DNA of 64,000 nucleotides from a virus, in the IMG/VR virus record IMGVR_UViG_3300029267_003762, positions 1 through 64,000 of that record; one strand, given 5' to 3'. Below, piece by piece: positions 23,975-32,187 of this stretch; position 1 is the first letter of the stretch; every line of letters starts with the position of its first letter. Below the pieces are notes generated by a model. It was not told where the DNA came from, did no database searches, and saw nothing but the letters and a program-made list of their open reading frames with translations. The position numbers and the translations under genes were made by a program.

Positions 23975-24353
23975 CCCATTCGTCATCGTCTACCAGCGCC
24001 CCACGACTACCGCCGACTACTGGAACGGGCCGTGGGACATCGAGTGTCCTGCTTTCGGCAACACCATCGAGATAGACCCTCTCGTTCTGGAGTTCGTCGA
24101 GGCCATGCGCAGGCATGAGGAGTGGGTGAAGACCCGGCGTCTGCGTTCCCTCATGGGTGCGCCCCCGCCCCGCCCGCTCAAGTCCCTCTGCTCTGTCGGT
24201 TGCCGCCCGCCCCGCACTCGTGGGAAAGTGTCGTTCAGGCCCAGCGTACTTTCCAGGGCCGCCCGGAACCCCGATGAACGTCTGCCCAAAGTGCGGGGGC
24301 AAGGTCGTGCCCACCAGAAAGCCCGGTCGCACCATGCGGTACCGGGGCACTGA
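23958..24353 (+). CDS. Unknown protein, C-terminus uncertain
   Basis: ATG 23958 lies inside the end of the previous gene. The first 75 residues look genuine (DPFVIVYQRPTTTADYWNGP and on). The last 45 are Arg/Pro/Ser-rich and overlap the next gene's start, as if the natural frame had been lost. Family unknown. Confidence 0.45.
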   Translation: MTATSDPFVIVYQRPTTTADYWNGPWDIECPAFGNTIEIDPLVLEFVEAMRRHEEWVKTRRLRSLMGAPPPRPLKSLCSVGCRPPRTRGKVSFRPSVLSRAARNPDERLPKVRGQGRAHQKARSHHAVPGH

Positions 24354-24468
24354 GTACCGCATCCCGGCCAACTACGTCATCCCCACGTGCAAGAAGTGCG
24401 GGGCGCAGTGGACTTCGACTGAGCAGCTGCTCGAGCTCGGCGCCTGGTTGGAGAAGAAGAATGGCTGA
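24274..24468 (+). CDS. Small zinc-ribbon protein (MqsA/YgiT-like)
   Basis: The 64-residue protein has CPKCGGKVVPT near the N-terminus, YRGTEYRIPANYVIP in the middle and CKKCGAQW, then a helix. This C-x2-CGG ... C-x2-CG arrangement with an intervening RGxxYxIP strand is the zinc domain of YgiT/MqsA-type antitoxin N-terminal regions. Here the DNA-binding HTH half is missing, so it is a stand-alone zinc module. It overlaps the following large gene by eight bases. Confidence 0.65.
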   Translation: MNVCPKCGGKVVPTRKPGRTMRYRGTEYRIPANYVIPTCKKCGAQWTSTEQLLELGAWLEKKNG

Positions 24469-27400
24469 GCAGAGCATCTCCCTCGGCTACGCCTCCGCAA
24501 CGCTGGTTCCGGAAGGTGAAGACGGCGTCCGCATCGAGAAGCTGTGGGTCGACCCTGAACATCGGGGCAAGGGAGATGCGCGTCGGCTCTTGCGCAAGAT
24601 CAAGAAGGACTTCGCCGACAAGAAGTTGTGGATGCGGCCCCGCGGCTTCGGGGACATCCCCATGGGCGTGGACGAGCTCAGGAAGTTCTACGAGAGCGAG
24701 GGCTTCAAGACCATGGACAAGCTCGACAACATGCTCTTCGACAAGACGGCTGAAGTCGTCGAGCTCACCACGCCCGGGCAGCGTCAAGAAGCCGCCAGTC
24801 TCGAACGACGTGTCTTCTCTCCGGGCAGCAAGTACCAGAACCCGAGGCCCCCTTCCGCCAAGAGGTTCACCTCGTACGGCGTCTACGACGACGGAAAACT
24901 CGTGGGGGTCACCAGGGTGGACAAAGACCCTCTCAAGGCATGGGCCAAGGACAAGGAAGGGCTGAAGGCGCTGAAGGTCCTCGGGCCGGAGGTGTGGATA
25001 GAGGCTACGGCGGTAGACCCGGAGCATCGTGGTAAGGGCGTGGCCAAGGCTCTTCGAGGGCACGTGCAGAGCCAGTACAGCAGCGTGCTCACAGGGACTG
25101 GTCCGAAGTCCGACCCGGCCATGAAGCACTTGAACGAGTCGCAAGGGTTCAAGCCCGTTCTGCAACGAGGAAAGAACATGCAATACCATTGGGCGAAGAC
25201 CGCCGAGCTTGCCGAGGACGGGGAGCACAAGCTGCAAGGGCGCCGCAACTTTCAAGGGCTGTCGATCGCTATCGAGAACCGCAAGGGCTCGGTGCGCAAG
25301 GGCACGGGTAAGGACGGCAAGGAATGGCGCACGAAGATGAAGGCGCCGTACGGCTACATCGAGGCGCCGGCCAACGGGCGGGATGGGGAATCCATTGACG
25401 CGTACATCGGTCCCGACAAGAAGGCCCCCGACGCCTTCGTCGTTCACCAGCACAAGGAGAACGGCAAGGGGCACGATGAGGACAAGGTCATCCTGGGCGT
25501 GCGCTCGATCGCCGAGGCCAAGCGCCTGTACCTTCAGCACTACGACAGCCCCAAGTTCCTGGGGCCTGTCTCAAGGGTTCCCATGGAACGTCTGAAAGAG
25601 CTCGTGCAGCAGGACAAGAAGATCTCGAAGCTGTCTTCCGCCGATGAGCACCTTCTGCTTTCCGTGCTCGGGCGGGCGGGCGTGAAGGTCTCTTCGATGC
25701 AGGAACCGGGAGTTCGGAAGAAGGACAAGACCGGCCCGAGAGGTAAGAAGGGCAAGTGCGAGGGCCCGGGGCCGAGGCTTCGCCAATTCGGCGGCGTGAA
25801 GCTGGCTGCTGGCGACGCTGTAGTCAGCGCTGATGACCATCCTGCCGTTGCAGTAGGTAAGGTGCTGAGCAACAGGCTCGACAAGGTCAACCCGAACCGG
25901 CCGCGCTATGCCTCGCTCAAGGACTTCATCTTGCGCCGACCGGATCCTCGCTACGATCCCAGCATCTCTCGAGAGGAACAGCTCCGGCGTCACTACTCAG
26001 GCAAGCCGCCAGTCAGGATGCGCCGCGTCGGGCAGGGCATTGAGCATGAGATTGCTCCTGGGGTCACTGCCGTCATGCGCATCAAGACGCCGGGGGACGA
26101 AGAGCGTGGACGGCAGTACGCCAAGAAGGTCATGGACGACTACTACAAGGAGTCCGCAGATCCTCGTGAGCGCATTCTGCTCGGCATCCTCAAACAGGCC
26201 GGCATCCCCGAGCTCAAGCGACTTCCGACTGATGTCGACTTGGCGAAAGAGAAGATGCTCAAGGCGATCGAGCGCAGCAAGGACAGGAGCTGGTCGCATC
26301 CGCAGATCTCGATTCCGCACAACAAGATCGACCTCGAGCGGTTCGGCTTCGAGCCCACGCGCATCGCCATCCCCATGCCTTGGGAGAAGCCGCTCGAGAC
26401 GAGTTGGCGTGCGGGGCGTCTGCACGCTCACAAGATGGGTGACCGGTACATGGTGCACGCCGACGCAGCGTCTCCGGACAGCTTCTACGGCAAGGTCAAG
26501 CACCTGATCGAAGACGTACCGCCGGCGGTAGCCAAGCGCATCGGCATGAACAAGACGGCCATCAGTGCCCAGCCCTTGGGCACTCTCGGCAAGGTGCTCA
26601 TGCAGGGCATCAAGTCCCCGGGGGCTGCTCGCAACGTCGCTAAAGACGTGAAGATGATGGGCAAGGTCAGGGCGCCGTCGGGGGCGTTGCCTCACGCCCC
26701 TACGACCCCCATCAACCCGAGCACGCTGCCGTCGGCCAAGATGCCCTCTGGTTCGGTGGCCCCGCCGCCCGCCTCCGGGGTGCGGCCGAGGGTTCAGGTT
26801 CAACCGCAGGCTGCCCCCGCGCCCGCGCCCGCGCCCGCCGCGGCCCCCGCGCCCCCACCTTCCAACGTGGGTCAGGCCAGGCCGTATGCCGACAAGGGGC
26901 TGACTCCGGAGATGCGGCAGAGGGCCATTGAGATGGGGTGGACCCCCACCGCCCGTGGCGGTCTCAGCGCCAGGGTTGAGCGCCCCCTGTCTTCGAACCC
27001 GCGAGCGGACATTGGGCGAGGTGAGTGGTCCAGCCGCCCGTCTGATGTGCAGACCATGAGGGACGTCCGCGGTATGCCGGGGCAAGGTACTTGGCGCAAC
27101 ACCCCCCGGGGCCAGCAGGCGCCCCTCAGCGGCGAGGCGCTTCAGCGTCAGCAGGCTCAGGCTCGGGCCGACTTCGCCGCGCGCCAGCAGGCCGGCGCTC
27201 AGGCCCGGACCATGGACCTCGAAGGTGCAGCGTCGCAGCGGGGTGCGGAGGCGTTCAGGGAGGCGCCCAAGGACATCCACGAGGCGGTGATGAACCACCC
27301 ACTCGTGGCCCAGCACGGCATGCACCCCGATAGTGCGTACGCTCTTTTGAACGACCCGAGGTCTCTGCAAAAGGCCCGATACGGTCGGGTGTCCGCAGCT

Positions 27401-27556
27401 CCGCAGACGATGGGAACCGTCAGGGGTCCGAACAGCCAGAAGGTCCAGGATACGCAAAACTTGGTGCGAAAGCAGCTCGGGCTTCAGCCACAGAAGGTGC
27501 TGACGCCTGACGAGCTGTTCCAGCAGCAGCTCGCGGCCATGGGCGTGGCCGCGTAG
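24461..27556 (+). CDS. Polyvalent protein: two GNAT domains plus InPase-like domain
   Basis: The 1031-residue product is multi-domain. Two acetyltransferase signatures of the GNAT type (acetyl-CoA pyrophosphate loop) are visible: IEKLWVDPEHRGKGDA at residues 25-40 and IEATAVDPEHRGKGVA near 180-196. A third domain (about 260-385) has GLSIAIENRKGS, YGYIEAPANGRDGESIDAYIGPD and VILGVRSIAEAKRLY, matching the InPase-like domain described in polyvalent phage/plasmid proteins. A Pro/Ala-rich tract (about 763-805) precedes a Gln/Ala-rich tail. Such proteins are thought to be injected with DNA to counter host defences. It fits among virion-type genes. Confidence 0.75.
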   Translation: MAEQSISLGYASATLVPEGEDGVRIEKLWVDPEHRGKGDARRLLRKIKKDFADKKLWMRPRGFGDIPMGVDELRKFYESEGFKTMDKLDNMLFDKTAEVVELTTPGQRQEAASLERRVFSPGSKYQNPRPPSAKRFTSYGVYDDGKLVGVTRVDKDPLKAWAKDKEGLKALKVLGPEVWIEATAVDPEHRGKGVAKALRGHVQSQYSSVLTGTGPKSDPAMKHLNESQGFKPVLQRGKNMQYHWAKTAELAEDGEHKLQGRRNFQGLSIAIENRKGSVRKGTGKDGKEWRTKMKAPYGYIEAPANGRDGESIDAYIGPDKKAPDAFVVHQHKENGKGHDEDKVILGVRSIAEAKRLYLQHYDSPKFLGPVSRVPMERLKELVQQDKKISKLSSADEHLLLSVLGRAGVKVSSMQEPGVRKKDKTGPRGKKGKCEGPGPRLRQFGGVKLAAGDAVVSADDHPAVAVGKVLSNRLDKVNPNRPRYASLKDFILRRPDPRYDPSISREEQLRRHYSGKPPVRMRRVGQGIEHEIAPGVTAVMRIKTPGDEERGRQYAKKVMDDYYKESADPRERILLGILKQAGIPELKRLPTDVDLAKEKMLKAIERSKDRSWSHPQISIPHNKIDLERFGFEPTRIAIPMPWEKPLETSWRAGRLHAHKMGDRYMVHADAASPDSFYGKVKHLIEDVPPAVAKRIGMNKTAISAQPLGTLGKVLMQGIKSPGAARNVAKDVKMMGKVRAPSGALPHAPTTPINPSTLPSAKMPSGSVAPPPASGVRPRVQVQPQAAPAPAPAPAAAPAPPPSNVGQARPYADKGLTPEMRQRAIEMGWTPTARGGLSARVERPLSSNPRADIGRGEWSSRPSDVQTMRDVRGMPGQGTWRNTPRGQQAPLSGEALQRQQAQARADFAARQQAGAQARTMDLEGAASQRGAEAFREAPKDIHEAVMNHPLVAQHGMHPDSAYALLNDPRSLQKARYGRVSAAPQTMGTVRGPNSQKVQDTQNLVRKQLGLQPQKVLTPDELFQQQLAAMGVAA

Positions 27557-27564
27557 GAGGGACC

Positions 27565-27987
27565 ATGGAGGGAAGAAGCGAAAAAGTCATGGCCGATGAG
27601 GCCACCAACGAGCGCCTTGGTTCGGACTTCGACAGGGGCTACAAGACCGAGGCCCTCGAGTTCACGACGATCGAGTACACGACCATGCGCGCGGAGTACA
27701 CGTGGAAGGATGGCAATCTCATCTTCCACTTCTTTCTGCCCGGCCCTTCCGGTGGGATGAGGCTTCTCGACGAGAAGGGCTACTGGAAGGACACGTTCCC
27801 CAACTGTCTGTCGGAAGAGGCCGAGGAGTACTTCGACTGCTCGTTCCCTCGTCTCAAGGCCGCCTATGCCGATGAGCTCAACAGCTGGTGGATGAAGGCG
27901 GAGAACTTCGACACCATGGACCAAAAACAGTTCGCCGAGCGCTTTCTCGACAAGCTCGACAAGAGGCTGGAGAAGGAGCTGGAGTGA
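27565..27987 (+). CDS. Unknown acidic protein
   Basis: The 140-residue product begins eight bases after the polyvalent gene's stop, with GTAGGAGGGACC as ribosome site. Strands and helices are mixed, with Trp/Phe-rich segments (IFHFFLPGPSGGMRL) and a charged helical end. No motif is recognised. It probably belongs to the same operon. Confidence 0.65.
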   Translation: MEGRSEKVMADEATNERLGSDFDRGYKTEALEFTTIEYTTMRAEYTWKDGNLIFHFFLPGPSGGMRLLDEKGYWKDTFPNCLSEEAEEYFDCSFPRLKAAYADELNSWWMKAENFDTMDQKQFAERFLDKLDKRLEKELE

Positions 27988-28036
27988 CCCCAAAGCGGCC
28001 GCTACGTAGTACGATGGGCCGAAACGGGAGAAAACC

Positions 28037-28597
28037 ATGAGCTCACGCACGTTCAACAAGCTGTTCCCCAAGAAGCCCCACCTCGTTCGCGGGCGGGGGA
28101 CCAGCGGAGAAGTACGAGACGTCCGCGAAGATGTCGACGAGGCGCTCGACAGGCTGGAGAGCGAGTCCGTCATCGACTTGCAGTTCTACTTCGATGGCAG
28201 CCTGGTCAACCCGACGGCCGGCGATCATGAGGGTCAGTACGGCATCTGCCACACCGCAGGCCCGGGACGGCCGGCTGGCTCCATCTGGTACGACGATGGC
28301 CTGACCGTCGCCGACGTCACCAAGAAGGGCTTGGTCGTCTCCCCCCGCGCCGACGTTGCCGGCACCGTGACGATGGACGCCAACGGCATCTATCAGGCTC
28401 TTTCGGCCACAGCTCCGTACTCCTGGACAGCCAAAGGGGGAGGGGGAGGGGTGCCCCCGACCGTTCCTTTGCGGCTGAGCACCTTGGACAGGCTTGCGCT
28501 TTCCCCGAGCGACGGGACGCTCGTCTACGACTTGGACGAGCGGAAACTCTACATCTACCAGTTCGACATCGATTGGCCCACGTGGTCGGAGGTTTGA
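28037..28597 (+). CDS. Virion-type beta-rich protein (putative tail/decoration)
   Basis: The 186-residue product follows GGGAGAAAACC. A helix (VREDVDEALDRLESES) at about residues 30-45 leads into Gly/Ala-rich strands and a YDLDERKLYIYQFDIDWPTW end. The polyglycine turn (KGGGGGVPP) and beta content resemble phage tail or decoration proteins. The next two genes follow closely. Confidence 0.55.
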   Translation: MSSRTFNKLFPKKPHLVRGRGTSGEVRDVREDVDEALDRLESESVIDLQFYFDGSLVNPTAGDHEGQYGICHTAGPGRPAGSIWYDDGLTVADVTKKGLVVSPRADVAGTVTMDANGIYQALSATAPYSWTAKGGGGGVPPTVPLRLSTLDRLALSPSDGTLVYDLDERKLYIYQFDIDWPTWSEV

Positions 28598-28598
28598 C

Positions 28599-28940
28599 AT
28601 GGGAACCATCACTACTCAGTACGCCGTAGGCGACTCGGTTTTCGTCCTCACTCAGGTTCGTGAGGAAGTTCCGGTGGACTGCGACATCTGCCGCTCCACC
28701 GGGAAGGTCACGTTGTCCGATCGGGAGTTCCGATGCCCGGCTTGTGGGGGACAGACTGTGAAGTCGGAGCAGTCCGAAGTGGTGGCCGTCTCGGCCACAG
28801 TGCTTCGGGTGCAAGCTTCCGCTTGTACGGACACGTGCTCCGTCAAGTACACGCTGAATGTTGGATACGGCGTCGTGCGTCGGGAAGAGACGGAAGTGTA
28901 CGCTTCCGAAGCTGCGGCGAGGGCCGCGTTGGGAGTCTGA
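28599..28940 (+). CDS. Zinc-binding small protein (CDIC/CPAC)
   Basis: The 113-residue product begins two bases after the upstream stop, with a GGAGGT ribosome site. It contains CDICRSTGKV and CPACGGQ, a four-cysteine DnaJ-like knuckle, surrounded by beta strands. This module also resembles the zinc insertion in the window's ThyX. Further cysteines (ACTDTC) follow. Function unknown. Confidence 0.6.
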   Translation: MGTITTQYAVGDSVFVLTQVREEVPVDCDICRSTGKVTLSDREFRCPACGGQTVKSEQSEVVAVSATVLRVQASACTDTCSVKYTLNVGYGVVRREETEVYASEAAARAALGV

Positions 28941-28941
28941 C

Positions 28942-30288
28942 ATGGCTTACAACTGGGGAGGCGTTCTCAAGGCGCCCTCACCGTTCGACGGGCAAGTGTG
29001 GGTCGACCAGGACTTGCACGTGTGGCAGTGGAACTCGGCTAGCCAAGCATGGAACCGGGCACCGCACATCCAGATGCAACGCGCCTACTCTCGTTTTCAC
29101 CCGATCGGGGGCAGGCCGGTGGGTTACGACTTCCTGCCGGACGGGGCCGAGCCGGCTCCGAAAGCCGGCAGGCTCGGCCGTGTGTGGGACGAGGCGTACG
29201 AGCTGTCGTTCGTGGAGGTGCGAGGGGCGGCAAGCGGCACCTTGTACGGACGGCGAGCCCACATGTCTCGCGCCGAGATGCTGGCCTGGGTGGGCAGTGT
29301 CGTGCCTGCGCCCCCCAACTACACCGACAACATCGTCTTGACCGTGTACGAGGCGGTGGACACAGTCGCCGAGATGCCCAAGTGGCACGTGTGGAACGGT
29401 CTGTACTCTTCTTTCCGAGGAAGAGAGTGCTACTTCGGGGCGAACGGGCACGGGCGCTCTACCCTTCCCGCTCGAGCAGGCTACAGCCCCGACTTCGCCA
29501 CCTATCACGGGGTCGACTTGGAGTACTTCCTGCTTGCCCGGTTCTACGGCAAGGTCCCCGCGAGTCCCCAGCCGCGCGTGTGCTGGTCGACGAACGCACG
29601 GCGTGGCGTGTACAGGCACCCCAACAACACCACTGCCCGGGTGACTTGCGACGACAGCTCCAAGTACGTGTGGAACAACGCGACGGACTCGTGGGAACCC
29701 TCTCCTGTGGGGGACGAGTACGTGCACGACCCTACGGCCGGCAGCAACCCGCTGCTGTTGTGGCGATCCCCTGACAGTACCATCCTGCATCTCGAAAGCA
29801 TGACGAGCGCAGTGCGGGGGTTGAGCGGCATCCTCGGGGAGGGAGTCGAGGGTCGGGAGGCTGTTGTTGTGCGGGCCATGCGCAACAGGAGCAACAACAA
29901 CCTGAAGGCGTTCGTCATCAAGCCTTACGGGGTGACGGCCGCGGCCTGGAACATGACGGCCGGCAACGCGGATCTCTTGGCGCTGTCCGAGTACGACGGG
30001 TGCGCCACCGGCGGGGTCAACGCCTACAACCTGACTCGCAACGGTCTCGTGGAAGAGAGGGGTGAGCGGGGGCTTCGGTACAACCTGACGAGGATGTACA
30101 GCGCGCTGTACGTCGGGCACAGCTCCCCTTATCTGCTCACGCACGACACCCCGGTGGTACCTGAGGAGGTACGGTTCTACCTACGTGACCGGACCACAGG
30201 CGTGCGAAGCCCGACATCTCGCCAGTGCCTGTACTTGGAGAGGCGCCGGGCGACGGTGCCCGTCGCCATCATGTTCCGCCACAGTTGA
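28942..30288 (+). CDS. Putative tail fibre / receptor-binding protein
   Basis: The 448-residue protein has a short N-terminal module (DGQVWVDQDLHVWQWNSASQ) of the kind used to attach tail or fibre proteins. The rest is Trp/Tyr/Asn-rich with many aromatic beta strands and glycine turns. No chaperone or lyase motif is seen. Position at the end of a virion block, just before hairpins and tRNAs, supports a host-recognition role, but this is inference. Confidence 0.5.
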   Translation: MAYNWGGVLKAPSPFDGQVWVDQDLHVWQWNSASQAWNRAPHIQMQRAYSRFHPIGGRPVGYDFLPDGAEPAPKAGRLGRVWDEAYELSFVEVRGAASGTLYGRRAHMSRAEMLAWVGSVVPAPPNYTDNIVLTVYEAVDTVAEMPKWHVWNGLYSSFRGRECYFGANGHGRSTLPARAGYSPDFATYHGVDLEYFLLARFYGKVPASPQPRVCWSTNARRGVYRHPNNTTARVTCDDSSKYVWNNATDSWEPSPVGDEYVHDPTAGSNPLLLWRSPDSTILHLESMTSAVRGLSGILGEGVEGREAVVVRAMRNRSNNNLKAFVIKPYGVTAAAWNMTAGNADLLALSEYDGCATGGVNAYNLTRNGLVEERGERGLRYNLTRMYSALYVGHSSPYLLTHDTPVVPEEVRFYLRDRTTGVRSPTSRQCLYLERRRATVPVAIMFRHS

Positions 30289-30320
30289 CCGGCTACTTTC
30301 GCGGTGCTACCTTCCGGATG

Positions 30321-30405
30321 GGTGACCTGCTCAAGGTGTCACCGCAACTTGCGGAGCCTGCTCAAGGTGCTCTGGCCACGAGGGCGACCTGCTCAAGGTG
30401 TCGCC
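30321..30405 (+). ncRNA. Three covarying hairpins sharing a conserved inner segment
   Basis: Three hairpins lie in tandem: 30321-30343 (GGTGAC/GTCACC), 30354-30372 (GAGC/GCTC) and 30383-30405 (GGCGAC/GTCGCC). All enclose the same CTGCTCAAGGT-type inner sequence, while the stem bases differ in compensating ways. The pattern indicates selection on RNA (or cruciform DNA) structure. A GAAGCC ... GGCTTC hairpin follows at about 30412-30440. Confidence 0.6.
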
Positions 30406-30461
30406 GCAAACGAAGCCTCCTCCCCTAAAGGGCGGGGGCTTCACCCGTTCTGGAGGTGCCG

Positions 30462-30575
30462 ATGAACCCCACGCTCAAGAAGATCGTCTTCAACCGTCCA
30501 GTCTTCTACGCTTCGATCGTTCTGTGCGTCCTGGTCGTCATCGGGCTGCTCGTCTACGGTCAGTTCTTCGAGTAG
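30462..30575 (+). CDS. Tiny single-span membrane protein (37 residues)
   Basis: ATG 30462 sits seven bases after CTGGAGG. The product begins MNPTLKKIVFNRPVFY and has one strongly hydrophobic segment (about residues 15-32, ASIVLCVLVVIGLLVYG), ending FFE. A positive N-terminus and central membrane span suggest a small holin-, antiholin- or regulator-like peptide. Family unknown. Confidence 0.65.
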   Translation: MNPTLKKIVFNRPVFYASIVLCVLVVIGLLVYGQFFE

Positions 30576-30588
30576 CTAAAAAAAGGGG

Positions 30589-30616
30589 TTGACCGTCTTT
30601 GAGGAGAGGTTACTCT
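30589..30616 (+). promoter_or_regulatory. Sigma70-like promoter upstream of tRNAs
   Basis: TTGACC 30589-30594, 16-bp spacer, TACTCT 30611-30616. It reads toward the tRNA pair at 30735 and 30871. 30617-30734 holds no gene. Confidence 0.55.
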
Positions 30617-30734
30617 TTGAACCGTGATCGACCTCCGACCTCGTCATTGACAGTCAGCCCCTCGAGGGCCCCCAACGCCCGGCGCCTCAGCCCCCCAATA
30701 GCGACCGGGCGTTGCCGTGCTCGGAGGTCGACAT

Positions 30735-30807
30735 CGCTCCGTGGCCAAGTGGCAAGGCACCGTCCCTAATGACGGCGGGATCGGAGGTTCGAATCCTCCC
30801 GGAGCGG
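30735..30807 (+). tRNA. Gln-family tRNA with abnormal anticodon loop
   Basis: Acceptor CGCTCCG/CGGAGCG, D-arm GCC-AAGTGGCAA-GGC and T-arm GGAGG-TTCGAAT-CCTCC are perfect, and G73 plus the D-arm match bacterial tRNA-Gln. The anticodon stem CCGTC/GACGG encloses only six bases (CCTAAT), one fewer than normal. By alignment to tRNA-Gln the anticodon would be CTA (amber), but because TAG is used as an ordinary stop in this window, true suppression is doubtful. Confidence 0.6.
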
Positions 30808-30870
30808 CAGGCCGAGCAGCGGGTAAGAGCGTGTACGGGAAAGCTGCTAGGACGGCACGCCAGCACTCAA

Positions 30871-30949
30871 GGACGGGTAGCTCAATCGGTAGAGCGTCGA
30901 TATGACCAATGGTCCCGCTATGATGGGGGTTCGATCCCTCCCCCGTCCG
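30871..30949 (+). tRNA. tRNA-like element with extended, irregular anticodon region
   Basis: Acceptor GGACGGG/CCCGTCC, D-arm GCTC/GAGC and T-arm GGGGG-TTCGATC-CCTCC are intact. The 28 nt between D-stem and T-stem do not fold into a 5-bp/7-nt arm; GACC-AAT-GGTC forms a short hairpin instead. The anticodon cannot be assigned. It abuts the convergent gene ending at 30950. Confidence 0.5.
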
Positions 30950-31138
30950 CTACAGCGAAGCACGCACGGCGGCGTCCTTGGCCACCAGCAGCATCTGCAG
31001 AGCGAACGTGCGCTGGTTGCAAGCGGGCAGCTCCTCGAAGAGCTTCTTGGCGAGCTCGCCGAACGGCTTGCTCACCTTCTGGAGCTTCTCGGGCAGGTGC
31101 TCGTAGTCGAAGTACAGCATCAGTTCCGCGTCCATCAT
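30950..31138 (-). CDS. Acb2/Tad1-like hairpin protein, candidate anti-CBASS sponge
   Basis: The 62-residue protein starts at 31138. The sequence (ELMLYFDYEHLPEKLQKVSK ... LPACNQRTFALQMLLVAKDAAVRA) follows the layout of the small alpha-helical Acb2/Tad1-hairpin family: an aromatic near the N-terminus, P-E-K, K-x2-F-x2-LA, LP, R-x3-AL-x2-L-x2-A-x2-A-x-RA. Characterised Acb2 proteins sequester cyclic nucleotides made by CBASS and Thoeris and so block defence. Family membership is inferred from pattern. It ends against the tRNA and opens the minus-strand cluster. Confidence 0.65.
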   Translation of the reverse strand: MMDAELMLYFDYEHLPEKLQKVSKPFGELAKKLFEELPACNQRTFALQMLLVAKDAAVRASL

Positions 31139-31386
31139 CCTTCTCCCTTCTCCTCGGCCCCAGTTTCCTGGTCCAGTTGGTACGTGCCTGCATCGCCAGG
31201 ATCGTTCGCCACCTTTTCGAGCTTGCTCTTGAGCATCTGGAAGAGTGGGTCGTCATCCATGAGACGGCCCCCCTCTGTTCGGTCGAGCACGTAGCTGATG
31301 AGGTAGAGCGCCACTTTGGCCACGTTGCGTGGCGTTGTGAGCTTCGCCTCAACCGTCTTCTCGAGTACTTCGAATGGTACAGGCAT
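31135..31386 (-). CDS. Small unknown protein
   Basis: The 83-residue product begins at 31386 and overlaps the downstream Acb2-like gene by four bases. It is helical with a glutamate-rich end (QETGAEEKGEG). There is nothing diagnostic. Co-transcription with its neighbours on the minus strand is likely. Confidence 0.6.
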   Translation of the reverse strand: MPVPFEVLEKTVEAKLTTPRNVAKVALYLISYVLDRTEGGRLMDDDPLFQMLKSKLEKVANDPGDAGTYQLDQETGAEEKGEG

Positions 31387-31785
31387 CTATCTCTCCTTCG
31401 TAAGCTCACTGAGCTGGTCGATGGTGTCCTGCTGCTTCTTCGAAAACACTTGGAGCTCCTCGTAGTCCTTGCGGGGCACGTAGTCCTGCTTCTTGATGAC
31501 GCTCACGGCCGCCGGCTCGTACTGCAGTTTGGCGGCCAGGTCGGCGATGGTGGATATGAGCACGTGCGGATCGTCTCCACGTCGCAAGCACACTTTGCGG
31601 CTGACACGGGTCGCCCCATCGGTCAGCTCGAAGACGAGCTCCACGTACTCGCTGTCCGGCGTGGGCTCGTAGTGCACGATGCGGCCGCTGGCATCGTGGA
31701 TCTTGGTGGTGTCCCGCCCTGCGCCCCACGCCGTGACGATGATCTGGTACTTCTCGTTGTCGACAGTCGGCATCCAATCCTCCAT
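31387..31785 (-). CDS. Unknown protein with C-terminal coiled coil
   Basis: The 132-residue product has an N-terminal beta region (QIIVTAWGAGRDTTKIHDAS) followed by a basic turn and a helical coiled-coil tail (SKKQQDTIDQLSELTK). Genes on both sides abut without a gap. Family unknown. Confidence 0.6.
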   Translation of the reverse strand: MEDWMPTVDNEKYQIIVTAWGAGRDTTKIHDASGRIVHYEPTPDSEYVELVFELTDGATRVSRKVCLRRGDDPHVLISTIADLAAKLQYEPAAVSVIKKQDYVPRKDYEELQVFSKKQQDTIDQLSELTKER

Positions 31786-32187
31786 CTATCCCTTCCCTCC
31801 TGGGGGTGTTGCCCAGTTCGTTCCCGCCGGCGCCCGAATCCACCACCAGTCTTCGGGCCAGTCGTCCCCCTCGCTGATGGTGTCGCGCTCGTCACGCGAA
31901 CGGAGTCCTGGCCGGGCGCCGAGATGCACGTAGTAGGCGTGTTTGGTCTCGCACGTGCCGCACACGGCTTCGATGCCGTCAGCGGTCGGCCGCAGGACCA
32001 CGATGATCGAGGTCTTGTAGATGTCGATGCGGGGGTCTGTGCTCTTCCAGCCGCCGACGAGAAGCGCCCTGTTCTCTCCTTGCACTTCGGCCATGGCAGC
32101 ACGGGAGCTAGCCAGGTTTGCCCTGAGCTGTTGAACTTCCTTCTCGAGTTCGTTGATCTGCCGTTCAGCTTCGTCTCGGTCACGCAT
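31786..32187 (-). CDS. Unknown protein with N-terminal coiled coil
   Basis: The 133-residue product starts with a coiled coil (about residues 5-45, AERQINELEKEVQQLRANL), then beta strands with CGTCE and a Trp-rich Asp/Glu segment (EDWWWIRAP). Operon spacing supports translation. Function unknown. Confidence 0.6.
   Translation of the reverse strand: MRDRDEAERQINELEKEVQQLRANLASSRAAMAEVQGENRALLVGGWKSTDPRIDIYKTSIIVVLRPTADGIEAVCGTCETKHAYYVHLGARPGLRSRDERDTISEGDDWPEDWWWIRAPAGTNWATPPGGKG

Noticed and set aside
30735-30807. Genetic-code change with amber suppression
   Set aside because: TAG ends several genes with good starts and ribosome sites (for example those ending at 5809, 17297, 30575 and 37173), so general TAG recoding is unlikely.
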